Part shown: positions 7,824 through 14,651 of the stretch, piece by piece
Layout: every line of letters starts with the position of its first letter
Position numbering within the stretch: the stretch's first letter is position 1
DNA from: JBIICS01 sp044238735
GTDB taxonomy: Bacteria > Bacteroidota > Bacteroidia > UBA4408
Length of the DNA stretch: 15,009 nucleotides
Assembly (NCBI GenBank): GCA_044238735.1
Contig: JBIICS010000069.1
Location: 1-15,009 of the forward strand
Direction of reading: 5' to 3'
Position numbers and translations under genes: made by a program
Notes under the pieces: model-generated
What the model was told of the DNA's origin: nothing
What the model saw: the letters and a program-made list of their open reading frames with translations, nothing else
Database searches by the model: none

Positions 7824-9049
7824 TGGCAAACAAATTTAAATCAAATTCTTTATGGCAGATGGCCTGGATTCGTTTAAAGCGAAATAGGCTTGCGATGATT
7901 AGTTTAGGCCTTATACTTTTTGCCACCCTCATAGCTATTTTAGGATCTTTAATTAGACCGGATAAAACTCCCATGTGTAATGACATGCTCGTTCAAATTG
8001 GAGGAAAGAAGCCGGGGTTTACAGTACAGGTATTAAATGTTCGTAAAAACCAGATAATTCAGCAACCTGGTTTTCTTGGTAGACTGTTTTTTGGCGGAGT
8101 TGAAAATGAATATGTGGTAATTCCTATTTCTTCTTATAAGTTTGTGGATGATGAAATTGAAGTGATAGAATTTAAGGGTTCTAAAAAAAGACATAACGTT
8201 GTTTCTAAAAAATATAAACTGGCCGATGTGGCTTATCCTTTGTCTCTTACTTCGGATGTAAATCGTAAAGCTAATATACTTTCGTTTTATACTATTACCG
8301 GCCAAATGGTGGTAACCAGTATAGAAGATCTTCAGCAGTATGTTATTGAAAATAATTTAGAAACCCGTAAATACTGGTTAGGTACCGACCGGCATGGGCG
8401 CGATATGTTAAGCCGTTTGATGGCAGGCACTTTAGTGTCGTTGGCTGTTGGGTTTATTTCGGTTTTTATTTCCATGTTTATCGGAACAGCATTTGGAGCT
8501 ATAGGTGGATACTTTAGAGGAAGAATAGATGATTTTATTATTTGGTTAATTAATGTGGTGTGGTCTATCCCTACTTTATTATTGGTGATAGCCATTACTT
8601 TAGCCTTAGGTAAAGGTTTCTGGCAAGTTTTTGTGGCGGTGGGTTTAACCATGTGGGTAGAAGTAGCGCGTGTGGTTCGCGGTCAATTTTTAAGTTTACG
8701 CGAAAAAGAATTTGTTGAAGCCGGAAAAGCACTTGGTTTCTCTAATTTCAGAATCATATTTAAACATGTTTTACCTAATGTAATTGGTCCAATCATTGTG
8801 TTGTCTGCAGCCGATTTTGCTTCTGCCATTATTATGGAAGCGGGTTTAAGTTTTTTGGGTATTGGTGCTCAGTCGCCTATGGCATCCTGGGGCTCTATGA
8901 TCAGAGATAACAACGATTTTATTTATACCAAGTCCTCTATATTGGCAATTCTGCCCGGTTTGGCTATCATGATTATGGTGTTGGCCTTTATTATTTTGGG
9001 TAATGGCTTACGCGATGCGTTGGACGTGAAATCTAAGCCACAGTCGTAG
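7823..9049 (+). CDS. Peptide-type ABC transporter permease, OppC/DppC family
   Basis: Inner-membrane permease subunit of an oligo/dipeptide (or nickel-like) ABC importer. N-terminal 'MAWIRLKRNRLAMISL' and a first membrane helix (~23-43) are typical of OppC. 'YWLGTDRHGRDMLSRL' (184-199) opens the conserved permease domain. The EAA loop that docks the ATPase is 'EAGKALGFSNFRIIFKHVLPN' without its last residue (299-318), followed by 'EAGLSFLGIG' (339-348). At 408 aa it is about 100 longer than E. coli OppC; the extra ~140-residue segment (45-185), predicted periplasmic, lies between helix 1 and the GTDRHGRD motif. Its start overlaps the glycosyltransferase stop (TAATG). No OppB or binding protein is adjacent; the OppDF-type ATPase at 12207 is the likely partner. 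Confidence 0.92.
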   Translation: MANKFKSNSLWQMAWIRLKRNRLAMISLGLILFATLIAILGSLIRPDKTPMCNDMLVQIGGKKPGFTVQVLNVRKNQIIQQPGFLGRLFFGGVENEYVVIPISSYKFVDDEIEVIEFKGSKKRHNVVSKKYKLADVAYPLSLTSDVNRKANILSFYTITGQMVVTSIEDLQQYVIENNLETRKYWLGTDRHGRDMLSRLMAGTLVSLAVGFISVFISMFIGTAFGAIGGYFRGRIDDFIIWLINVVWSIPTLLLVIAITLALGKGFWQVFVAVGLTMWVEVARVVRGQFLSLREKEFVEAGKALGFSNFRIIFKHVLPNVIGPIIVLSAADFASAIIMEAGLSFLGIGAQSPMASWGSMIRDNNDFIYTKSSILAILPGLAIMIMVLAFIILGNGLRDALDVKSKPQS

Positions 9050-9091
9050 AATTTTTTTGCGTTTGGAAAATTTTTAGTCTAATTTTCTTTC

Positions 9092-9120
9092 TACATTAAG
9101 TATTTTGGAAACCTAATGTA
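9092..9120. other. Inverted repeat upstream of the exported-protein gene
   Basis: TACATTA (9092-9098) and TAATGTA (9114-9120) are perfect 7-bp arms 15 bp apart, within the 143-bp gap before the gene at 9193. It could be an operator-type dyad or chance in AT-rich DNA. The rest of the gap is AT-rich with a T-run just after the permease stop but no strong hairpin. Confidence 0.2.
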
Positions 9121-9192
9121 TAGTATTTAGAATTATCGTTAACATCCTATCATTATTATTATCTTTAATCATTGTTTATTTTCCATCATTAA

Positions 9193-9903
9193 ATGAAAAA
9201 ATACCTTCTGGCTTGTTTTCTGGCATTTACCATTTTCTCTAACCTTAAAGCGCAAAAAAATTTTATTTTAATTGGCTCAGATATACCCCTGCAATATGCA
9301 GTGGGCTATGAGTATTGTCCGGTTCGCTGGGTAGGATTTCAGGGTAAGGCAGGTTTGTTAACAACACCATACGATAAGGCTATCTTAGGAATTATGAAAG
9401 TTCTCGGTACCGATCCCGGAATAGTGAACATGATTGATGGTGCTTTTGAGGTGGGTGGTATTGGACAGGCTAACATTAACTTTCATGCAAAAAGATGGTA
9501 TTATGGTATTCAAGGGCAGCTTATTGCTCTGAGTGCTGCCGATATACCTTCTAACCTGGTGGCAAATTATTATAACTATAACTTTAATCCGGTAACTGCC
9601 CTAACTAATGTCTTTGCGCCCCAGGTAGATATTATGATGCGTTCTAATTTGCTGCAAGCAGGTGTTTGTATAGGCCGTAAGGTGGATCTTTTAAAGTGGG
9701 CCGAAGTTCGTTTTGAATTTTCGTTAGCTAAAAATATATGGAGCGGCACTAATGTAGAGGTGTCTAATTTAAAAGGAACGGTTTTCGGTCTTCAATATTC
9801 CGAACAGTATTTAAGTAATGAAATATCTACCGAGTTAGAAGCTATTTACAAAAAGTATGCATACACACCATCTTTAAACATCTATTGGGTATTTAAGTAT
9901 TAA
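9193..9903 (+). CDS. Exported protein of unknown function, possibly an outer-membrane barrel
   Basis: A 236-aa protein with a clear signal peptide (MKKYLLACFLAFTIFSNLKA, likely cleaved before Gln21). The mature part has alternating hydrophobic and polar stretches with many aromatic residues, such as 'YAVGYEYCPVRWVGFQGKAG' (32-51) and 'RWYYGIQGQLIAL', and it ends in 'LNIYWVFKY' with an aromatic terminus. That pattern is compatible with a small outer-membrane beta-barrel, but I do not recognise a family and no motif fixes a function. It is followed after 11 bp by uvrC on the same strand, so the two are probably co-transcribed; a functional link to DNA repair is not implied. Confidence 0.75.
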   Translation: MKKYLLACFLAFTIFSNLKAQKNFILIGSDIPLQYAVGYEYCPVRWVGFQGKAGLLTTPYDKAILGIMKVLGTDPGIVNMIDGAFEVGGIGQANINFHAKRWYYGIQGQLIALSAADIPSNLVANYYNYNFNPVTALTNVFAPQVDIMMRSNLLQAGVCIGRKVDLLKWAEVRFEFSLAKNIWSGTNVEVSNLKGTVFGLQYSEQYLSNEISTELEAIYKKYAYTPSLNIYWVFKY

Positions 9904-9914
9904 TTGGGTGTTGT

Positions 9915-11723
9915 ATGTCTTACCCTGATCATCTCTCTTCTCTTATTCAAAACCTCCCCGAATCTCCGGGTATTTATCAGTATTTAGATAAAGAAGGAAA
10001 AATTATTTATGTAGGAAAGGCGAAGATTTTAAAAAAACGAGTTGCTTCCTATTTTAATAAAGATCAGGAATCAGGTAAAACACGTTTACTGGTTAAAAAT
10101 ATAAACGATATAAAGTTTATTATTACCCAAACTGAAACCGATGCGCTTTTGTTAGAAAATTCTCTTATCAAAAAGCACCAACCTAAGTATAATATAAATT
10201 TAAAGGACGATAAGACTTATCCATGGATCGTTATAACCAACGAACGATTTCCTAAAGTTTTTTCTACACGAAAAAAAATATCCGGAGGCGGTGTTTATTT
10301 TGGACCCTATGCAAATGGTAAAATGATGTATACGTTGCTCGAACTAATCAGACAATTATATCAAATTAGAAATTGCAAACTGGTTTTAAGTGAACAAAAT
10401 ATTAAGGCCAATAAATTTAAAGTTTGTTTAGAATACCATATTAAAAATTGTAAAGGCCCATGCGAGGCTCATCAATCAGAGCCTGACTATAATGAACAAA
10501 TAAACGATATAAAGGAAATTTTGCGTGGAAATATCTCTATAGTGCTTCGTCATTTAAAAGAACAGATGCATTATCACGCGCAAAATCTGCAGTTTGAAAA
10601 GGCACAAGAATATAAAGAGAAACTAATTGCACTCGAAAATTATCAGAGCAAAAGCACGGTAGTAAGCCCAACTATACATGATGTTGATGTGTTTAGTTTT
10701 AACCGCGAGGAAGATACTGCGGTAATAAATTATTTTAAAGTAAACAACGGCGCAATTATACAGAGCAATACGATTGAGCTTAAATGTAAACTCGATGAGG
10801 GTAATGAGGAATTATTTTTAATGGGGATTGTAGAATTGCGAAACAGATACAACAGTAACTCAAAAGAGATTATAGTTCCTTTTATTCCGGAAGATGGTTT
10901 AAATAATGTAGAGTATACCATACCGCAACGGGGCGATAAGAAACAATTATTGGACCTGTCACAGCGTAATTTGGATTATTACTTATTTGAGAAGAAGCGT
11001 CAACTTTCGTTGGTTGATCCCGAAAGGCACACCAAGCGTGTGCTTCAGCAAATGATGAAAGATCTTCGTTTAACGGAAGAACCTCGTCATATCGAATGCT
11101 TTGATAACTCGAATTTTCAAGGAGCTTATCCTGTAGCGGCTATGACAGTGTTTAAAGACACCCGACCAAGTAAAAAAGATTATCGCCACTTTAATATTAA
11201 AACGGTTGAAGGGCCGAATGATTTTGCCTCTATGGAAGAGATTATTTATCGTCGTTACAAGCGTGTGCTGGAGGAGGGGGAATCATTGCCACAATTAATT
11301 GTTATTGATGGAGGAAAGGGACAACTAGGCGCAGCTATAAACAGTTTAAACAAATTGGGTTTAATGGGTAAGGTGGGTATTATCGGCATTGCTAAGAAAT
11401 TAGAGGAGATTTATTATCCCGGCGATTCGCTTCCCTTGTATTTAGATAAGAAGTCGGAAACTTTAAAAATAATTCAACAAATACGCGACGAGGCCCACCG
11501 CTTTGGCATAACACACCATCGAAGTAAACGCGATAAGGGCACCTTAAAAACAGAGTTAACCAACATCAAAGGAATTTCAGATGTTACTGCCTCAAAACTG
11601 TTAAAGAATTTAAAATCTGTGAAGCGTATTAAGGAAAGCGATTTACAAACGCTTATTTCAATTGTTGGGAATGCAAAGGCACAGCTGGTTTACCAGTACT
11701 TCCATCCATCGGAGAATAATTAG
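9915..11723 (+). CDS. uvrC: Excinuclease ABC subunit C
   Basis: The nuclease of UvrABC nucleotide excision repair; it cuts on both sides of a lesion. 602 aa, normal length. The GIY-YIG domain (about 14-95) has 'PGIYQY' (18-23), 'YVG' (32-34), Arg42, Glu81 and Asn93 for the 3' cut. Four cysteines at 154, 171, 179 and 183 match the spacing of the reported UvrC iron-sulfur site. A UVR motif, 'LQFEKAQEYKEKL' (225-237), contacts UvrB. The RNase H-like domain for the 5' cut has Asp397 in 'CFDNSN', Asp465 in 'VIDGGKG' and His535 in 'ITHHR'. A helix-hairpin-helix region follows ('IKGISDVTASKLLK', 551-564). No defects are seen. The start is the ATG 11 bp after the preceding gene. Confidence 0.98.
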   Translation: MSYPDHLSSLIQNLPESPGIYQYLDKEGKIIYVGKAKILKKRVASYFNKDQESGKTRLLVKNINDIKFIITQTETDALLLENSLIKKHQPKYNINLKDDKTYPWIVITNERFPKVFSTRKKISGGGVYFGPYANGKMMYTLLELIRQLYQIRNCKLVLSEQNIKANKFKVCLEYHIKNCKGPCEAHQSEPDYNEQINDIKEILRGNISIVLRHLKEQMHYHAQNLQFEKAQEYKEKLIALENYQSKSTVVSPTIHDVDVFSFNREEDTAVINYFKVNNGAIIQSNTIELKCKLDEGNEELFLMGIVELRNRYNSNSKEIIVPFIPEDGLNNVEYTIPQRGDKKQLLDLSQRNLDYYLFEKKRQLSLVDPERHTKRVLQQMMKDLRLTEEPRHIECFDNSNFQGAYPVAAMTVFKDTRPSKKDYRHFNIKTVEGPNDFASMEEIIYRRYKRVLEEGESLPQLIVIDGGKGQLGAAINSLNKLGLMGKVGIIGIAKKLEEIYYPGDSLPLYLDKKSETLKIIQQIRDEAHRFGITHHRSKRDKGTLKTELTNIKGISDVTASKLLKNLKSVKRIKESDLQTLISIVGNAKAQLVYQYFHPSENN

Positions 11724-11760
11724 TCCATAATAACAACGTTTAAGCTTATACATAGCATCA

Positions 11761-11828
11761 TCATTGCCAACGGAACGCAGTGGAGTGAAGCAATCTAAAC
11801 CAGAGTGTCATCCTGGCGAAGGAAGGAT
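11761..11828. repeat. Two degenerate REP-like remnants
   Basis: 11761-11796 runs from TCATTGCC to GAAGCAATCT, with ATTGC/GCAAT ends that can pair. 11806-11828 is TGTCATCCTGGCGAAGGAAG followed by GAT, almost the same as the left arm of the composite element at 11918. Both are GC-rich islands in AT-rich DNA, begin with (G)TCAT and carry no ORF. They open a 483-bp gene-free stretch (11724-12206) that consists largely of such remnants. Confidence 0.55.
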
Positions 11829-11861
11829 ATAATTAGTTTAAAGTTTTTAGTTTACAGTTTC

Positions 11862-11876
11862 TAGGACCAGGTCCTA
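11862..11876. other. 15-bp near-perfect palindrome
   Basis: TAGGACC-A-GGTCCTA has perfect 7-bp arms around one base. It lies between repeat remnants in the gap between uvrC and the ABC ATPase, about 330 bp from the latter's start, so it is more likely part of the repeat debris than an operator. Confidence 0.3.
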
Positions 11877-11884
11877 TATAAGAA

Positions 11885-11909
11885 GGCTTCGACAAGCTCA
11901 GCCTGACAG
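11885..11909. repeat. Isolated REP arm related to the 96-bp array core
   Basis: GGCTTCGACAAGC followed by TCAGCCTGACAG. Each 96-bp unit at 4553-5194 contains GGCTTC, then TCAGCCTGACAG, with only the middle differing. This shows the array core is a dispersed intergenic element and not unique coding sequence. Confidence 0.6.
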
Positions 11910-11917
11910 ATATATTT

Positions 11918-12042
11918 TTGTCATCCTGACGAAGGAAGGATCTATGTGGTGCAGATCCCCGGCCGGAGTGCAATGGAGAGCCGGGGTCTGTATTTATTTG
12001 CAATCTCTTTCACCAGATTCCTCCTGGCGTCGGAATGACAAA
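11918..12042. repeat. 125-bp palindromic composite element
   Basis: The outer arms 11918-11943 (TTGTCATCCTGACGAAGGAA then GGATCT) and 12015-12042 (ending GGCGTCGGAATGACAA) are imperfect inverted repeats of about 26-28 bp. Inside is a second, strong inverted repeat, CAGATCCCCGGC (11952-11963) against GCCGGGGTCTG (11980-11990), with one bulged base. The layout is terminal inverted repeats plus an inner hairpin and no ORF, as in a small non-autonomous element. Confidence 0.65.
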
Positions 12043-12160
12043 TTTTCGTGTGTTCATTATTGAAAATGAGTACTCCTATACGAAATTTAAGGAACATTCC
12101 GGTTTTTGTCGTACATTAAACCCTATTGGTCGTATTTGAGCTAAAAAAAAGCTTTAAAAC

Positions 12161-12191
12161 TTGAATTTCAGAGCATTACTTAATATATTTA
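12161..12191 (+). promoter_or_regulatory. Candidate Bacteroidota-type promoter for the ABC ATPase gene
   Basis: TTG (12161-12163), a 20-bp spacer, then TATATTTA (12184-12191). This fits the -33 TTG / -7 TAnnTTTG pattern known for the phylum, with one mismatch in the last base. Transcription would start close to the ATG at 12207. Such short motifs arise easily by chance in AT-rich DNA. Confidence 0.35.
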
Positions 12192-12206
12192 ATTAAGTAC
12201 TAGCCT

Positions 12207-14018
12207 ATGCATAGAGAACCTTTACTGGAATTTAAAAACTTAGTTACGGAGTTTAAAACCGAAGAGGAAATAGTAAGAGCTGTAAATGATATCTCATTTA
12301 CAATTAACCGCGGCGAAACAGTAGGCGTGGTTGGTGAATCAGGTTCAGGTAAATCTGTAACCGCTCTTTCTTCCATGCGCTTAATCCAAAAGCCGGGTAA
12401 AATTGTATCAGGAAGTATTAATTATTTTTCTAAAAGTTTAGGAGAATTAGATTTAACCAAAGTTTCCGAGAAAATGATGCGTGATTTACGCGGAAACGAA
12501 CTGGCAATGATTTTTCAGGAACCCATGACCTCTCTAAACCCGGTTTATACTTGCGGCGATCAGGTAATGGAAGCCATCATTTTACATCAGAAAGTTTCTA
12601 AATCTGAAGCAAAACAACGCACTATCAGGTTGTTTGAGGAGGTTAAACTTCCTCGCCCCGAAATTTTATTTAATACGTATCCTCATCAAATATCCGGTGG
12701 CCAAAAACAACGGGTAATGATTGCTATGGCCATGAGTTGTAACCCTTCGGTACTTATCGCCGATGAGCCCACAACCGCTCTTGATGTTACTGTACAGAAA
12801 ACCATATTGGAATTAATGCGCGATTTGCAGCTTAAACACAATATGGGTATTTTATTTATTACCCACGATTTGGGAGTTATTGCCGAGCTTGCCGATAAGG
12901 TTGTGGTAATGTATAAAGGTAAAATTGTAGAACAAGGGAGTGTTTTAGATATTTTTAGTAATCCTCAGCACCCTTATACAAAAGGTCTTTTAGCTTGTAG
13001 ACCCCCGCTTAATAAAAAATTACACTGGTTGCCCACCGTAAATGACTTTATGGAGGTTGATGAGAAGGGTATGATGAAAGAAACCAAAAAAAGTGTTCAG
13101 GAGGTAATTGAAAAATTGGTGGTATCCGAAAAGGAAATGGAGCAACGTAAAGAGAAGCTTTATGAACCCAATCCTATACTTGAAATAAAAAATCTTAAGA
13201 CCTATTTTCCGATAGACGGAGGTTTATTTAGTAGAAAAAAGGAGTATGTAAAAGCAGTTGATGATGTTAGTTTTGAAGTATATCCCGGCGAAACCCTTGG
13301 TTTGGTAGGAGAATCGGGATGTGGAAAAACAACTTTGGGCAGAACAATATTACGATTAATAGAACCTACAGAAGGTAGTATAAAGTTTGAGGGTAAAGAG
13401 TTAACTGATTTCTCTTCCTCGGAATTAAGAATGCTTAGGAAAGATGTTCAGATAATCTTCCAGGATCCTTATTCATCTTTAAATCCCCGCTTAACAATAG
13501 GCGAGGCAATAATAGAGCCTATGCGTGTTCACGGAATCGGCGAGAACGATCAGGAACGAAAAGCACGGGCAATAGAAATTTTGGAGAGAGTAAATATGAA
13601 TATTGCTCATTTCTATCGTTATCCGCATGAGTTCTCGGGCGGCCAGCGCCAACGTATATGCATAGCGCGTTCTCTTGCTTTAAAACCTAAATTTATAATC
13701 TGCGACGAGTCAGTATCTGCATTAGATGTATCTGTTCAGGCGCAGGTGTTAAATCTTTTAAACGAGTTACGCGACGAGTTTAATTTTACCTATATTTTTA
13801 TCTCACACGATTTATCTGTCGTTAAATTTATGAGCGATCGGATGGTGGTAATGAATAAAGGTAAAATTGAAGAAATGGGTGTTGCTGAGGAAATTTATCT
13901 AAATCCGCAAACGGAATATACTAAGAAACTTATTAATGCTATTCCAAAAGGCCAACTGGAGGATATACTTCGAAAGATGAATGAAAGAAGTCAGCAGAAT
14001 GAAACAGCAGCCAAATAG
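12207..14018 (+). CDS. Fused double-ATPase subunit of a peptide ABC importer (OppD-OppF type)
   Basis: A 603-aa protein with two complete nucleotide-binding domains, equivalent to separate OppD/DppD and OppF/DppF. Domain 1 has Walker A 'GESGSGKS' (43-50), Q-loop 'FQEP' (103-106), signature 'ISGGQ' (162-166), Walker B 'VLIADEP' (182-188) and switch His220. The 'NPQHPYTKGLL' tail (252-262) is typical of the oligopeptide subfamily. A charged linker (~283-320) leads to domain 2, with Walker A 'GESGCGKT' (368-375), Q-loop 'FQDP' (418-421), 'FSGGQ' (476-480), Walker B 'FIICDES' (496-502) and His534. Both ATP sites look active. The fused layout resembles E. coli GsiA. It powers import at the inner membrane, probably with the OppC-type permease at 7823. 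Transport substrate unknown. Confidence 0.94.
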   Translation: MHREPLLEFKNLVTEFKTEEEIVRAVNDISFTINRGETVGVVGESGSGKSVTALSSMRLIQKPGKIVSGSINYFSKSLGELDLTKVSEKMMRDLRGNELAMIFQEPMTSLNPVYTCGDQVMEAIILHQKVSKSEAKQRTIRLFEEVKLPRPEILFNTYPHQISGGQKQRVMIAMAMSCNPSVLIADEPTTALDVTVQKTILELMRDLQLKHNMGILFITHDLGVIAELADKVVVMYKGKIVEQGSVLDIFSNPQHPYTKGLLACRPPLNKKLHWLPTVNDFMEVDEKGMMKETKKSVQEVIEKLVVSEKEMEQRKEKLYEPNPILEIKNLKTYFPIDGGLFSRKKEYVKAVDDVSFEVYPGETLGLVGESGCGKTTLGRTILRLIEPTEGSIKFEGKELTDFSSSELRMLRKDVQIIFQDPYSSLNPRLTIGEAIIEPMRVHGIGENDQERKARAIEILERVNMNIAHFYRYPHEFSGGQRQRICIARSLALKPKFIICDESVSALDVSVQAQVLNLLNELRDEFNFTYIFISHDLSVVKFMSDRMVVMNKGKIEEMGVAEEIYLNPQTEYTKKLINAIPKGQLEDILRKMNERSQQNETAAK

Positions 14019-14030
14019 TTAAATATTTGG
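14011..14030 (+). terminator. Hairpin over the stop codon of the ABC ATPase gene
   Basis: CCAAATA / TATTTGG, perfect 7-bp arms with a 6-nt loop, spanning the TAG stop (14016-14018). No U-tract follows, so as an intrinsic terminator it is weak. Confidence 0.3.
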
Positions 14031-14065
14031 AATTAAATAATGAGTAGTAAATAGTCTCTATCTAT

Positions 14066-14424
14066 AAACTCAGAACCACCCTCCACGTTCTCTCGTCGCA
14101 AGCCGGAATCTAAACCACAATATTTTTTACTCCCGAGCGGCCTTCTAAAAATGCCCGTAACTTTTGAGTGTGCTTTTTTCGGGCGGGCCCTGGTAAGCAT
14201 TACAGGCGGCCCGGCAGGGTTACGGAATAAAATTGTGTTGAACAACAAATGAGCCCTAGTAACACGTGTAAAAAAGCATACGTAAAAAGTAGGGCATTTT
14301 TAGTGAGCCTTGATTTTTTTGTTTACTTTTTGCATCAAGGCAAAAAGTAAATCGGGGTTTGGGGCAGAAGCCCCAAGGACGAAATGAGTTTAAAATTATT
14401 ATCAAAAAACTCAAAACTATAAAC
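14066..14424. repeat. ~358-bp structured repeat module, copy A
   Basis: Direct repeat of 14652-15009, offset 586 then 585 bp (one indel near 14226), about 95% identical by eye. Internal structure: a 35-bp imperfect inverted repeat (14145-14179 against 14270-14303, with 12 perfect bases at the outer end, CTAAAAATGCCC, and six or more at the inner end) encloses a GC-rich hairpin CGGGCCCTG / CAG-GC-GGCCCG (14184-14213) and the small dyad TGTTGAACAACA. Then GCCTTGAT (14307-14314), TTTACTTTTTGC (14322-14333), ATCAAGGC (14334-14341) and GCAAAAAGTAAA (14340-14351) interleave. Last is TTGGGGC-AGAA-GCCCCAA (14359-14376). Open frames inside are on different strands in the two copies, so it is not coding. 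The stretch 14019-15009 holds no credible gene. Confidence 0.9.
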
Positions 14425-14462
14425 CATCCCCCACATCTTTCCAGCGCATGCCGGAATCTAAG
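14423..14462. repeat. Third, orphan copy of the module's first 40 bp
   Basis: From ACCATCCCCCAC to CCGGAATCTAAG. It aligns without gaps to the module's leading ~40 bp at 14075-14114 and 14661-14700, but is followed by a half copy of the double-hairpin element instead of the rest of the module. It marks a past deletion or insertion junction. Confidence 0.6.
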
Positions 14463-14472
14463 TCATAGAAAG

Positions 14473-14498
14473 ATTGCGGCTCGGAGGCCGCAATGACG
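14473..14498. repeat. Double-hairpin repeat, right half only
   Basis: ATTGCGGC-TCGGAG-GCCGCAAT then GACG: the right-hand hairpin and terminus of the element seen whole at 1-92, 110-201 and 14543-14635, with the left hairpin missing. The loop is TCGGAG here and in the next copy, but TCGGTG in the two left-edge copies. Confidence 0.6.
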
Positions 14499-14542
14499 GA
14501 GTGTGTTGATCAATTAGACATGTACTATATTTAACCCCACTT

Positions 14543-14635
14543 CGTCATCCCGGGCTTGACCCGGGATCTATACTATTAAGTTCTCAAATTAAATAAAGAA
14601 CCTAAAAAGATTGCGGCTCGGAGGCCGCAATGACG
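14543..14635. repeat. Double-hairpin intergenic repeat, copy 4
   Basis: Complete 93-bp copy from CGTCAT to ATGACG with both perfect 8-bp stems, same orientation as the copies at the left edge of the window. It lies between the orphan leader and structured-module copy B. Confidence 0.75.
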
Positions 14636-14651
14636 GGGTGATGAAAACTGC

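Noticed and set aside
8033..8652. Minus-strand open frames within the permease gene
   Set aside because: They are antisense shadows of an intact OppC-type gene.
12121..12160. AGC-A-run-GCT hairpin before the ABC ATPase gene as a terminator
   Set aside because: The stem is only about three base pairs and no gene ends nearby.
14033..14248. Short open frame on the minus strand in repeat copy A
   Set aside because: It lies within the structured repeat, and copy B has its longest frame on the opposite strand; no shared coding frame exists.
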